A stretch of 64,000 nucleotides of DNA from Rhizobacter sp. Root1238 (GCF_001425825.1 NZ_LMDM01000048.1:21279-85278); one strand, 5' to 3'. Positions 1-9,552 are shown, numbered from the stretch's first letter. Program-made: numbers and translations. The notes: generated by a model not told the origin, from the sequence alone.

Positions 1-739
1 CTTCGCGGTAGCCCTGCTCGCGCGCCGACTTCATCAGCGCATCGAGCACCGCGCGCCCGACGCCGCTGCCGCGCATCGCCTGCGTCACCGCCATGCGGCC
101 GATCTTCGCGACGCCCGGCACGTGCTCCAGCAGCCGGCCGGTCGCGAGCGCCGCGCCGAAATGGTTGTAGGCGACGGCGTGCAGGCAATCGGCGTCGGCA
201 TCGTCCCATTCGCGTTCCGGCGGGATGCGCTGCTCCTCGACGAACACCTCGGTGCGGATGCGCTGGGCATCGCGCCCCAGCTCGGCCCAGCGGCCGACGC
301 GCACCGCCACCATCGGCTTGCCGGCCTCGAAATCCTGCAGCAGCTCGCGCAGTTCCTGCGGCACCGGTTTCGAGGTGTGCGCGACCGGGTCGGCGAACAC
401 GTAGACCAGCTCGGCGCTGACCAGCAGCTGGTCCTGCCGGAACGCGGCCGCGCTGAACACCATCGACGAGGTGCCGATGCGCCCGCAGCGCACGCCGATG
501 TCGAGCACGTCGTCGTAGCGCGCCGAGCCTTCGTACTCGACGGTGCTCTTGCGCACGAACAGGTCCCCGCCCAGGTAGTGCATCGTCGACGCGTACGGCA
601 TCGCCAGCGCCCGCCAGTAGCCGGCGACCGCGGTGTCGAAGTACATCAGGTAGTGGCCGTTGAAGACGATCTGCTGCAGGTCAACCTCGGCCCAGCGCAC
701 GCGCAGCCGTTCGAGGAATCGGAAATCGGTGCGTTTCAT
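1..739 (-). CDS. Hotdog thioesterase-GNAT acetyltransferase fusion (partial)
   Basis: I translated this from the minus strand; the gene runs off the left edge of the window, so about 246 residues of an incomplete protein are visible. Residues 1 to about 140 (start MKRTDFRFLERLRVRWAEVD, then FNGHYLMYFDTA) look like a 4-hydroxybenzoyl-CoA/YbgC-type hotdog acyl-CoA thioesterase. From about residue 145 the chain continues into a GNAT N-acetyltransferase, with IRTEVFVEEQRIP and the acetyl-CoA loop GRMAVTQAMRGSGVGRAVLDAL. The ATG overlaps the stop of the esterase gene as ATGA, so the two are probably translated together. Substrates of both halves are unknown. The fusion is read directly; the enzyme activities follow from family resemblance. 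Confidence 0.8.
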   Translation of the reverse strand, partial: MKRTDFRFLERLRVRWAEVDLQQIVFNGHYLMYFDTAVAGYWRALAMPYASTMHYLGGDLFVRKSTVEYEGSARYDDVLDIGVRCGRIGTSSMVFSAAAFRQDQLLVSAELVYVFADPVAHTSKPVPQELRELLQDFEAGKPMVAVRVGRWAELGRDAQRIRTEVFVEEQRIPPEREWDDADADCLHAVAYNHFGAALATGRLLEHVPGVAKIGRMAVTQAMRGSGVGRAVLDALMKSAREQGYRE

Positions 740-1647
740 GCGAGCAGGGCTTTCTTCAGTGCGGCGGCGATGGCGTCCTGCGCGGCGACGGCTTCGTCGA
801 GTTCGCGGGCCATCTTGATGAAATCGTGCGTCACGCCGCGGTACAGCTCGAGCTCGATGCCGACGCCAGCGGCACGCAGCCGGTCGGCATAGGCGACGCC
901 CTCGTCGACCAGCGGATCGCATTCGGCCAGCACCACGCAGGCCGGAGCGACGCCGTCGAGATCGGGGGCATTCAGCGGTGCGAAGCGCCAGTCGCCGCGG
1001 TCGGCATGGTCGATGTAGTGGCCGAAGAACCACTCCATGCCGCGCGCGTCGAGCAGGAAGCCTTCGGCGAATTCGCGGTGCGACGGGGTGTCGGCGTAGG
1101 CCGTCGTGCCGGGCGTGATCAACACCTGAAGCGCGAGCGGCAGGCCGATGTCGCGCGCATGGATCGCGCTGACCGCCGCCAGCGTGCCGCCGGCGCTGTC
1201 GCCGGCGACGGCCAGGCGGCGTGCGTCCAGCCCCAGCGTCTGGGCATGCGCGGCCAGCCACGCGAGCGCGGCCCAGGCGTCGTCCACTGCGGTCGGGAAG
1301 CGGTGCTCCGGTGCGAGCCGGTAGTCGATCGCGACCACCGCGGTGCCGCTGCGCAGCGCGAACTGGCGGCACAGGCTGTCGTGGGTTTCGAGGTTGCCGA
1401 TCGTGAAGCCGCCGCCATGCAGGTACATCGTCAGCGGCAGCCGGCCGGTCGACGGCGCGTAGAGCCGCGCGCGCAACGGCGTGCCGTCGGCGGCCGGCAG
1501 CGAGAAGTCCTCGACGCGCGCCAGCGACGCCCGCGGCGGGTCGATGGTTTCGGCGGCCGCGGTGTAGACCTCGCGGGCCTGCGCGACCGGCATGGTGTGG
1601 AACGGGGGGCGCCTGGCGCGGCCGATGCGATACAGCAGGCTGCTCAT
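736..1647 (-). CDS. Alpha/beta hydrolase, hormone-sensitive-lipase family esterase
   Basis: A 303-residue carboxylesterase-like protein. The HSL-family oxyanion motif HGGGF (in YLHGGGFTIGN) and the nucleophile elbow GDSAGG are both present, and the C-terminal part carries an Asp-then-His pair (ECDPLVDEG, then GVTHDF) suited to complete the Ser-Asp-His triad. No signal peptide is evident, so it is probably cytoplasmic and acts on short acyl esters. I chose the ATG at 1647 (MSSLLYRIGRARRPP) because the upstream extension is low-complexity and points into the divergent promoter region; an ATG at 1716 is also in frame. The gene leads directly into the thioesterase-GNAT gene with an ATGA overlap. 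The natural substrate cannot be inferred. Confidence 0.85.
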   Translation of the reverse strand: MSSLLYRIGRARRPPFHTMPVAQAREVYTAAAETIDPPRASLARVEDFSLPAADGTPLRARLYAPSTGRLPLTMYLHGGGFTIGNLETHDSLCRQFALRSGTAVVAIDYRLAPEHRFPTAVDDAWAALAWLAAHAQTLGLDARRLAVAGDSAGGTLAAVSAIHARDIGLPLALQVLITPGTTAYADTPSHREFAEGFLLDARGMEWFFGHYIDHADRGDWRFAPLNAPDLDGVAPACVVLAECDPLVDEGVAYADRLRAAGVGIELELYRGVTHDFIKMARELDEAVAAQDAIAAALKKALLA

Positions 1648-1730
1648 CGCGGGGGTCAGGGGATGCGAGCTCACGGGGGGCGAGTGTGCCAGAGCATACT
1701 GGCCCGTCCATCGCAACGTCCTGTTCAGCC

Positions 1731-2879
1731 ATGGCCTTCATCTACTACCTCACGCAGATCCAGCTCGACTTCGGCGCGCTCGCGCTGCTGCCCGCCGAGT
1801 GCGAGCGCATCGGCATCCGCAAGCCGCTGGTCGTCACCGACGCCGGCGTGCGCGCGGCCGGCGTGCTGGACCAGGCGCTGGCGGCACTCGGCCCCCTGCC
1901 CCATGCGGTGTTCGACGGCACGCCGTTCAACCCGACCGAGGCGGCGGTGCGTTCTGCCGTGCAGGTCTGGCGCGAACACGACTGCGACGGGCTGATCGCG
2001 GTCGGCGGCGGCTCGAGCATGGACCTGGCCAAGGGCGTCGCGATCGCCGCGACGCACGACGGCCCGATGAAGACCTACGCGACCATCGAAGGCGGCAGCA
2101 CGAAGATCAGCGACCGCGTCGCGCCGGTGATCGCGGTGCCGACGACCGCCGGCACCGGCAGCGAGGTCGCGCGCGGCGCGATCGTGATCGTCGACGACGG
2201 CCGCAAGCTCGGCTTCCACAACTGGAACCTGCTGCCGCGCGCGGCGATCTGCGACCCGGCGTTGACGCTCGGCCTGCCGCCGCTGCTGACGGCGGCGACC
2301 GGCATGGACGCCATCGCGCACTGCATGGAGACCTTCATGGCGCCGGCGGTGAACCCGCCCGCCGACGGCATCGCGCTCGACGGCCTGGAGCGCGGCTGGA
2401 GCCACATCGAGCGCGCCACGCGCAACGGCCAGGACCGCGACGCGCGCTGGAACATGATGAGCGCGAGCCTGCAAGGCGCGATGGCGTTCCAGAAGGGGCT
2501 CGGCTGCGTGCATTCGCTCAGCCACAGCCTGGGCGGCGTGAACCCGAAGCTGCACCACGGCACGCTGAACGCGATGTTCCTGCCGGCGGTGATTCGCTTC
2601 AATGCCGGTGCCGAATCGATCGTGCGGGAGCGCCGGCTGGCGCGCATGGCGCATGCGATGGGCCTCGGCGCCTGCGATGCGAAAGGCACCGAACTCGCCG
2701 ACGCGGTGCGCGAGATGAACGCGCGGCTCGGGCTGGCCCCGGGCCTGCGTGCGCTCGGCGTCACCGAAGACCTGTTCGAGCGCGTGATCGACGGCGCGAT
2801 GGTCGACCACTGCCACAAGACGAACCCGCGCCTCGCGACGCGGGACGACTACCGGGAGATGCTGGCAGCGTCGATGTAG
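1731..2879 (+). CDS. Iron-containing alcohol dehydrogenase
   Basis: A 382-residue group III (iron-type) alcohol dehydrogenase. The nucleotide-binding glycine stretch GGGSSMDLAK, the PTTAGTGSEVAR loop and the metal-ligand region GMDAIAHCMETF, followed by the second His-rich part (VHSLSHSLGGVNPKLHHGTLNA), are all in the expected order, and the length is normal. I chose the ATG at 1731 because MAFIYYLTQIQLDFG is a typical family start and the upstream in-frame extension lies in the intergenic gap. It oxidises or reduces an alcohol/aldehyde pair with NAD(P); the family includes 4-hydroxybutyrate dehydrogenases, which would suit the GABA pathway further right, but nothing in the sequence proves that substrate. 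It is divergent from the esterase gene. Confidence 0.88.
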   Translation: MAFIYYLTQIQLDFGALALLPAECERIGIRKPLVVTDAGVRAAGVLDQALAALGPLPHAVFDGTPFNPTEAAVRSAVQVWREHDCDGLIAVGGGSSMDLAKGVAIAATHDGPMKTYATIEGGSTKISDRVAPVIAVPTTAGTGSEVARGAIVIVDDGRKLGFHNWNLLPRAAICDPALTLGLPPLLTAATGMDAIAHCMETFMAPAVNPPADGIALDGLERGWSHIERATRNGQDRDARWNMMSASLQGAMAFQKGLGCVHSLSHSLGGVNPKLHHGTLNAMFLPAVIRFNAGAESIVRERRLARMAHAMGLGACDAKGTELADAVREMNARLGLAPGLRALGVTEDLFERVIDGAMVDHCHKTNPRLATRDDYREMLAASM

Positions 2880-2908
2880 CCGGCTGCATGCGTCATGCCA
2901 TCAGGCCG

Positions 2909-3403
2909 TCAGGCCAACCTCAGGTCGTAGGTCCAGGGCCGCTCCTTCACCGCCCGGATCTGCGCGGCATCGGCATGCAGCGGATTGATCAGCACGTTGC
3001 ACTCTTCCGGCACGATCACCGACGGCACCACCAGCAAGGCCGACGACGCGGTGCGCAGCCAGGCGTCGCCGATGTCGAGCGACACCTTGCCTTCGGGGAT
3101 CGCGCTCCAGCCCACCGGCAGGTCGGCGGGCGCGAACAGCCGGCGCGACTGCCACACCGCCGCCGGCACCTCGATGCGCACCAGGAAGCGATTCAGCGGC
3201 AGTTCACCGGCATTCAGGTGCACCACCGTCTCGAGGCATGCCAGCGACGCCGTCGACGCGGCGTAGACGAGCGGCCGGCCGGGCCGGTTCCAGCGCCCGC
3301 CGGTCTGCTCGGCGCCTTTGCCGCTCAGGTCATCGGCCTCGTACTCGCGAGCGTCGGTGGCGATGCGCCACAACCGGTGCGCCCCGGCCCCCTCCTCCGT
3401 CAA
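2909..3403 (-). CDS. RES-domain toxin (NAD+-degrading family)
   Basis: A 164-residue RES-domain protein, the toxin of a RES/Xre toxin-antitoxin pair; characterised family members degrade NAD+. The family hallmarks are an N-terminal Arg in HRLWRIA, GGRWN, a YAAST region, a Glu in CLETVVH and the C-terminal VPSVIVPEECNVLINPLH. I place the start at a TTG (3403) that overlaps the antitoxin stop as TTGA: no ATG lies nearby, the RES fold begins six to eight residues later, and a GGAG ribosome site sits about seven bases before the TTG. Coupled translation after the antitoxin, from a weak start codon, would keep toxin below antitoxin. It converges on the alcohol dehydrogenase gene. Confidence 0.85.
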   Translation of the reverse strand: MTEEGAGAHRLWRIATDAREYEADDLSGKGAEQTGGRWNRPGRPLVYAASTASLACLETVVHLNAGELPLNRFLVRIEVPAAVWQSRRLFAPADLPVGWSAIPEGKVSLDIGDAWLRTASSALLVVPSVIVPEECNVLINPLHADAAQIRAVKERPWTYDLRLA

Positions 3404-3936
3404 GCGTAGGCTCCGCTGCGCATCCGAGCGACCAGCTGGGACACCAGCCCCTGCCCTTCGGCGGTGTCCATCAGCTCGGCGGGGCGCTGACCGCCCAGCG
3501 CTGGCAGCGGCCGGTCGAGCCACCCTGCGACCCAGGCCGCCGCATCGAAGCCCGCCGCGTCGCCGGACTCTTCGACCATTGCCTGCACCTGCCCCACCAG
3601 TCGCGCCATGCCCAGCACCTTCGAGCCTTCGTCGGGCGACAGCGGCTTGCTGTCGCGCGCCTTGCGATCGACGGTGGCGCGGGCCAGGCCGAGCGTCACG
3701 ATCAGTTTTTCCTTCGGCATGCCCATGCGCCGAGCCATCGTGTCGATCACGCCGGCCGGCACGCCGCGCTTGACGATGCGCACGCGTTCCATCGCGTCGG
3801 CCTGGAAGGCCTGCAGGAAATCGGTCGAGACGGTGCTGCTGGCCAGTGGAACAGCCGCCCGGGCCGATGTCAGCTTGAGGGCGGGCTGGCTCGCTGTTGG
3901 GCGGCGCGGAGGGCGTGGGGTTCGAGACCTGCTCAT
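3400..3936 (-). CDS. Xre/MbcA/ParS-family antitoxin of the RES toxin
   Basis: A 178-residue antitoxin. The C-terminal 50 residues (AWVAGWLDRPLPALGG, then PAELMDTAEGQGLV, ending RSGAYA) are the MbcA/ParS toxin-binding domain (DUF2384 type), and the central part is the Xre-like helical DNA-binding region. The N-terminal about 35 residues are Arg/Pro/Ser-rich and look disordered. I chose the ATG at 3936 because AAAGGA lies eight bases upstream; an ATG at 3969 would add eleven residues but would cover the palindromic operator. It is expected to neutralise the RES toxin in a complex and to autoregulate the operon through the palindrome immediately upstream. Confidence 0.87.
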   Translation of the reverse strand: MSRSRTPRPPRRPTASQPALKLTSARAAVPLASSTVSTDFLQAFQADAMERVRIVKRGVPAGVIDTMARRMGMPKEKLIVTLGLARATVDRKARDSKPLSPDEGSKVLGMARLVGQVQAMVEESGDAAGFDAAAWVAGWLDRPLPALGGQRPAELMDTAEGQGLVSQLVARMRSGAYA

Positions 3937-3946
3937 CGGTGCATCC

Positions 3947-3970
3947 TTTGAGCGGATATTTTCACTCAAA
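3947..3970. promoter_or_regulatory. Palindromic operator of the RES/Xre operon
   Basis: A 24-base imperfect palindrome lies 10 bases upstream of the antitoxin start. Its arms are TTTGAGCGGA and TTTTCACTCAAA; the outer six bases match perfectly as an inverted pair (TTTGAG/CTCAAA), and most inner positions also pair. It stands out as an AT-rich island in GC-rich DNA. Xre-family antitoxins normally autorepress through such a site, so this is the best operator candidate. The palindrome is seen directly; its role is inference. Confidence 0.6.
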
Positions 3971-4006
3971 TGAGCAGCCTGCGCCAGCAGGTCTCTCCCG
4001 GACCGC

Positions 4007-5323
<1,317 letters not shown>

Positions 5324-5410
5324 GTCGGTCTCCGGAAGTGTGAGGGGGTGAAAAACGAGGACTTGATGACTTCAAGAATAGAAGCCATGCGTTCGTTCCG
5401 GAAGACTTGT

Positions 5411-5440
5411 GTCTTATATAAGACTAAAAATATTGTTCAA
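5411..5440 (-). promoter_or_regulatory. aceA promoter with 14-bp perfect palindrome over the -10 box
   Basis: Read on the minus strand, TTGAAC (5440-5435) and TATAAG (5418-5413) are separated by 16 bases, a good sigma-70 promoter about 90 bases before the aceA start. The perfect palindrome GTCTTATATAAGAC occupies 5411-5424 and includes the -10 box, the classic position for a repressor site. The region is AT-rich compared with the surrounding coding DNA. The cognate regulator cannot be named from the window. Confidence 0.6.
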
Positions 5441-5693
5441 CGAAATCAATGGCTTGCACTTTAAATTTCTGGATGTGAAACCAGCTCTTCCCATCTGGAA
5501 GAACGCAATCATGTCGACCCCGACGACCTCCCGCGATGCGAAATGATGTTTTCTTGATGTGGAAGCTGGTGCGTGCATCGGAACCGCCCGCCTTGGGCTG
5601 TCACCAACTCGAAATGCTGCGCGGACAAGATCGCGGGCTTTCGAGGAGTGCCTTCGTGTCGAACCGTCGTCTGTCGAGCCGCCGCCCTGCCCG

Positions 5694-6194
5694 GTGACCT
5701 ACGCCCAGGTGAACACCGTGGCGCCGTTCGCGAACACCGTCGTCAAGGTCTCGGTCACCGGTGCCCAGCTGGTCCGCCTGCTCGAGCAGCAGTGGGAAGC
5801 CCCGAACTGCAGCGCCAAGTTCAACCCGGCGACGATGCAGTACGGCCGCCTGCTGCAGGTCTCCGGCGGGCTGACCTACAGCTTCGACAACAGCGTCAAC
5901 GCCTGGACGTCCGGCGCGAGCCCGAACAACTGCGCGGACGCGGGCACCGGGCATCGCGTGGTGGTGTCGTCGGTCAAGGTCAACGGCGCGGCGCTGGACC
6001 TGGCCAAGACCTACGTCGTCAGCACCAACAACTTCCTGGGCCTGGGCAGCGGCGGCGACAACTTCACCGTGCTGGCCACCCAAGGCAGCAACGTGGTGGA
6101 CTCCAAGGTGATCGACCTCGATGCGCTGATCGCCTACTTCCGCGAGAAATCGCCGGTCGCGCCGACGACGCCGCGGATCACGCGCATCAACTGA
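5694..6194 (+). pseudogene. Remnant of a 5'-nucleotidase: C-terminal substrate domain only
   Basis: From a GTG at 5694 the reading frame matches the C-terminal (substrate-binding) domain of secreted UshA-type 5'-nucleotidases: VTYAQVNTVAPFANTVV, LTGAQ-like VTGAQLVRLLEQQW, LQVSGGLTYSFD, then NNFLGLGSGGDNFTVL. The metallophosphatase domain that should precede it (about 350 residues with the metal-binding DxH and GNH motifs) and the signal peptide are missing. Bases 5441-5693 upstream show no recognisable part of it; an in-frame extension to 5559 there reads as unrelated sequence. I call it a 5'-deleted remnant, not an active enzyme. It ends in a TGATG overlap with the next gene, which suggests that gene was once its operon partner. 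Confidence 0.7.
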
Positions 6195-6649
6195 TGCGGT
6201 CGCTGCCGACCTTCGGGCGTATCGGGGCGCTGGCTGGCATCGCACTGTCGTGTGCGCTGCCGGCCTGGCCTGCCAGCGCGTTCGACAAGGCGCGGTGGGA
6301 CGCCTTGAACGAGGCCGTGCAGCAGACCTCGCAGGCCTGCCTGCACCAGATGCACCACGACACCGACGAGTTCTCGGCCTGTGTCGACGCGCGGCTGCTG
6401 CGCGCCGAGGGAAAGCCGGTCGAACAACTCGGCGCGGCCTACCTGGGCCTGGTCGGCTGCGTGTCGGCCGCGCGGATCGCGACCCTGCATTCCGACGTCT
6501 GCGCCCGCGGCTACCTCGCGCGGGTGGATGCATTGCGCAAGCCGCTGAAGCTGAGCCACGAGGCCCTGTGCCCCACGGTGGCCGGTGACTGCCGCAGCCG
6601 GTTGGCGCAGATCGAGGCGCTGCGCAAGGGCAGCAAGCCGAAGCCCTGA
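6194..6649 (+). CDS. Small secreted hypothetical protein
   Basis: A 151-residue protein of unrecognised family. Residues 1 to about 29 (MRSLPTFGRIGALAGIALSC, then PAWPASA) form a signal peptide with an Ala-x-Ala cleavage site, so it should be periplasmic. The mature part is helical, charged and contains several Cys residues (SQACLHQMHHD, FSACVDAR, LVGCVSAAR, DVCARG, EALCPTVAGDC) that could form disulfides. The start codon overlaps the stop of the nucleotidase remnant (TGATG), implying translational coupling before that gene decayed. No function can be assigned. Confidence 0.6.
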   Translation: MRSLPTFGRIGALAGIALSCALPAWPASAFDKARWDALNEAVQQTSQACLHQMHHDTDEFSACVDARLLRAEGKPVEQLGAAYLGLVGCVSAARIATLHSDVCARGYLARVDALRKPLKLSHEALCPTVAGDCRSRLAQIEALRKGSKPKP

Positions 6650-6667
6650 ATCCACGAGAATTGCGGG

Positions 6668-7606
6668 ATGAGCAGCTTCGCCTTCCTGTCGAACAACGCC
6701 TTTCTCAAGTCGCCCGCCGCGTCGGCCGACACGCCGTACGCGGTGGCCGGCATCGCCTGGGACGGCTCGGTGACGAACCGCCCCGGCGCGCGCTTCGGCC
6801 CGCGGGCGATCCGCGAAGCGAGCCACATGTTGTGCGACGGCATCCATCCGTTCTTCGACACCACGCCGGATGGCCAGCTCGGCGACGCCGGCGACCTGCT
6901 GCTGCCGAACACCAGCCTCGAGCGCATGCGCGCGGCGATGGGGCCGCAGGTGGCGCCGCTGATCCGCCAGCACCACATGGCCTGGCTGGGCGGCGACCAT
7001 TCGATCACGCTGCCCTTGCTGCGCAGCTATGTCGAATGGCTGGGCAAGCCGCTGGCGGTGATCCATTTCGATGCGCACTGCGACACCTGGGAGGACCACT
7101 TCGGCGAGCCGAGCGGCCACGGCACCTGGGTCTACGAAGCGATCAACGAAGGCCTGGTGATCAAGGAATGCTTCACGCAGATCGGCATCCGCTCGGCCGG
7201 CCAGCGCGAGGCCCGCGAGTACGTGCGCGACCAGGGCGGGCAGATCTTCACCGCGCGCGACCTGCGCGGCCTCGACGGCGCGGTGCAGCTGCAGCCGGTG
7301 CTGTCGGCGATCCGCAGCCGGCTGTCCCGCCACGGCAACCCGCCGGTCTACCTGAGCCTGGACATCGACTGCCTCGACCCGGCCTTCGCGCCCGGCACCG
7401 GCACGCCCGAGCCTGGCGGCCTGACGACCACGCAGGTGCTGACGGTGCTGGAAGAACTGGCCGACCTGCCCTTCGTCGGGATGGATTGCGTGGAGGTCTC
7501 GCCGCCGTACGACCACGCGGAACTCACCAGCTATGCGGCGGCGAATTTCGTCTGGACCTACCTGTGCGGCCGGCTCGCTACACGGCCAGCGCGGTCGTCT
7601 TCTTGA
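6668..7606 (+). CDS. speB: Agmatinase-family ureohydrolase
   Basis: A 312-residue ureohydrolase with the Mn2+ cluster motifs in order: GGDHS, DAHCDTW, and SLDIDCLDPAFAPGTGTPEP. It removes urea from a guanidino compound; agmatine to putrescine is the likeliest reaction given the putrescine catabolic island that follows, but guanidinobutyrase or guanidinopropionase activity cannot be excluded from motifs. Length is normal. It is convergent with the Lrp-type regulator, and the two 3' ends overlap by 29 bases. A weak GCGGG precedes the ATG. If it is an agmatinase, it feeds putrescine into the genes to the right. Confidence 0.85.
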   Translation: MSSFAFLSNNAFLKSPAASADTPYAVAGIAWDGSVTNRPGARFGPRAIREASHMLCDGIHPFFDTTPDGQLGDAGDLLLPNTSLERMRAAMGPQVAPLIRQHHMAWLGGDHSITLPLLRSYVEWLGKPLAVIHFDAHCDTWEDHFGEPSGHGTWVYEAINEGLVIKECFTQIGIRSAGQREAREYVRDQGGQIFTARDLRGLDGAVQLQPVLSAIRSRLSRHGNPPVYLSLDIDCLDPAFAPGTGTPEPGGLTTTQVLTVLEELADLPFVGMDCVEVSPPYDHAELTSYAAANFVWTYLCGRLATRPARSSS

Positions 7607-8057
7607 CCGTCCGCAGCACCAGCATCGAGTTCGATCGCACGACCCCAGGCAGCCGCTCCAGCACCTCGGTGTGGAAGCGCTCCAGGTCGCCGGCATCGCA
7701 GTAGGTGAAGCGCAGCAGGTAGTCGTTGGTGCCGGCCACGTAGAAGCAGTCGAGGATCTCGGCCACGCCGCGCACCGCCTGCTCGAACTCGGTCATCGCT
7801 GCCTGCGTCAGCTTCTCGAGGTTGACGATCGTGAAGCTGGTGCCCGGTTGGCCGACCGCCTTCGAATCGATCAGCGCGACGTACTGCGCGATCACGCCGC
7901 CGTCTTCCAGCGCCTTCACGCGCCGCAGACAGGCCGACGGCGACAGGTGAACCCGTTCGGCCAGGTCGACATTGGCCAGCTTCCCCTCGACCTGCAAGAC
8001 CCGCAGGATCTGGCGGTCGATCGCATCGAGTTGCACCGTCGGCTTGCTGCTTGCCAT
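7578..8057 (-). CDS. Lrp/AsnC-family transcriptional regulator
   Basis: A 159-residue feast/famine regulator. The N-terminal winged helix-turn-helix is clear (LDAIDRQILRVLQVEGKLAN, then VHLSPSACLRRVKALE), followed by the RAM ligand-binding domain (AEILDCFYVAGTNDYLLRF). I chose the ATG at 8057 (MASSKPTVQ); an upstream in-frame extension to 8132 reads as intergenic sequence. It is divergent from the omega-amino-acid aminotransferase gene and sits at the entrance of the polyamine island, so it is the natural candidate to control that gene and perhaps the island. The effector is unknown. Its 3' end overlaps speB by 29 bases, tail to tail. Confidence 0.9.
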   Translation of the reverse strand: MASSKPTVQLDAIDRQILRVLQVEGKLANVDLAERVHLSPSACLRRVKALEDGGVIAQYVALIDSKAVGQPGTSFTIVNLEKLTQAAMTEFEQAVRGVAEILDCFYVAGTNDYLLRFTYCDAGDLERFHTEVLERLPGVVRSNSMLVLRTVKKTTALAV

Positions 8058-8193
8058 ATTCTTCGAATCCTTGAACGTTCCACCGCATGATATTGCTCGG
8101 CGGATCGAAATCGGGCTGCGTTGCGCAAGCAAATTTCGCGGCAGCCCGGCTAGACTGCGTGACGGAAATCACAAGCCATCTGGACCGCCTGTC

Positions 8194-9498
8194 ATGGACA
8201 ACACGCTCGACGCCCACTGGATGCCTTTCACCGCCAACCGGCAGTTCAAGCAGGCGCCGCGCCTGCTGTCCCGCGCCGAAGGCATGCACTACTGGACGCC
8301 CGAGGGCCGCCAGGTGCTCGATGGTGCCGCCGGCCTGTGGTGCGTGAACGCAGGCCATGCGCGGCCGAAGATCGTCAAGGCGATCCAGGCGCAGGCCGCC
8401 GAGATGGATTTCGCGCCGCCCTTCCAGATGGGCCACCCGAAGGCCTTCGAACTGGCCGAGCGCCTCGTCAAGCTCGGGCCGGCCGAACTGACCAAGGTGT
8501 TCTTCACCAACTCCGGCTCCGAAGCGGTCGAGACCGCGCTGAAGATGGCGATCGGTTACCACCGCGCCCGCGGCGAAGGCCAGCGCACCCGGCTGATCGG
8601 CCGCGAGCGCGGCTACCACGGCGTCAACTTCGGCGGCATCTCGGTCGGCGGGCTGGTCGCCAACCGCAAGATGTTCGGCAGCCTGCTGCCGGGCGTCGAC
8701 CACATCCGCCACACGCACGATCCGCGCAACGCCTTCACGCAGGGCCAGCCGCTGCACGGCGCCGAGCTGGCCGACGACCTGGAGCGCCTGGTCGCGCTGC
8801 ACGATGCATCGACCATCGCCGCGGTGATCGTCGAGCCGGTCGCCGGCTCCACCGGCGTGCTGGTGCCGCCGCAGGGCTACCTCGAACGCCTGCGCGCGAT
8901 CTGCGACAAGCACGGCATCCTGCTGATCTTCGACGAGGTCATCACCGGCTTCGGCCGCCTCGGCGCGCCGTTCGCCGCGACGAAGTTCGGCGTCACGCCC
9001 GACCTGATGACGGTCGCCAAGGGCCTGACCAACGGCGCGGTGCCGATGGGCGCGGTGTTCGCGAAGCAGCATGTGCACGACGCCTTCATGAACGGCCCCG
9101 AGCAGGCCATCGAGTTCTTCCACGGCTACACCTACTCGGCGCATCCGCTGGCCTGCGCCGCGGCGCTCGGCACGCTCGACACCTATGCCGACGAAGGCCT
9201 GCTGACGCGTGGCGAATCGATGGCACCAACGTTCGAGCGCGCAGTGCATTCGCTGAAAGACCTGCCGAACGTGGTCGACGTGCGCAACCTCGGCCTGGTC
9301 GGCGGCATCGAGCTCGCGCCGATCGACGGCCAGCCCGGCAAGCGCGCGTTCTCGGTCTTCCTCGACTGCTGGGAGAAAGGCCTGCTGATCCGCACCACCG
9401 GCGACACGATCGCGCTGTCGCCGCCGCTGATCATCGAGAACAGGCACATCGACCAGCTGATCGGCACGCTGTCGGACGCGATCAAGCGAGCCGCCTGA
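8194..9498 (+). CDS. Omega-amino acid--pyruvate aminotransferase (class III, PLP)
   Basis: A 434-residue class III aminotransferase closest in style to beta-alanine/omega-amino acid--pyruvate transaminases: MDNTLDAHWMPFTANRQFK at the start, then LDGAAGLWCVNAGHARPKI, FFTNSGSEAVETALKMA, and the PLP segment FDEVITGFGRLG with the Schiff-base Lys in TVAKGLTNGAVPMG. It moves the terminal amino group of beta-alanine, GABA or a polyamine-derived amino acid to pyruvate. Length is normal. The start at 8194 gives the family's usual N-terminus. It diverges from the Lrp gene and starts the run of plus-strand polyamine genes. Confidence 0.9.
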   Translation: MDNTLDAHWMPFTANRQFKQAPRLLSRAEGMHYWTPEGRQVLDGAAGLWCVNAGHARPKIVKAIQAQAAEMDFAPPFQMGHPKAFELAERLVKLGPAELTKVFFTNSGSEAVETALKMAIGYHRARGEGQRTRLIGRERGYHGVNFGGISVGGLVANRKMFGSLLPGVDHIRHTHDPRNAFTQGQPLHGAELADDLERLVALHDASTIAAVIVEPVAGSTGVLVPPQGYLERLRAICDKHGILLIFDEVITGFGRLGAPFAATKFGVTPDLMTVAKGLTNGAVPMGAVFAKQHVHDAFMNGPEQAIEFFHGYTYSAHPLACAAALGTLDTYADEGLLTRGESMAPTFERAVHSLKDLPNVVDVRNLGLVGGIELAPIDGQPGKRAFSVFLDCWEKGLLIRTTGDTIALSPPLIIENRHIDQLIGTLSDAIKRAA

Positions 9499-9552
9499 TC
9501 ACCCCCCGTTCCTGCCACCGCACACCAGAGGGCCTTGCCTAGCGCCTACCGT

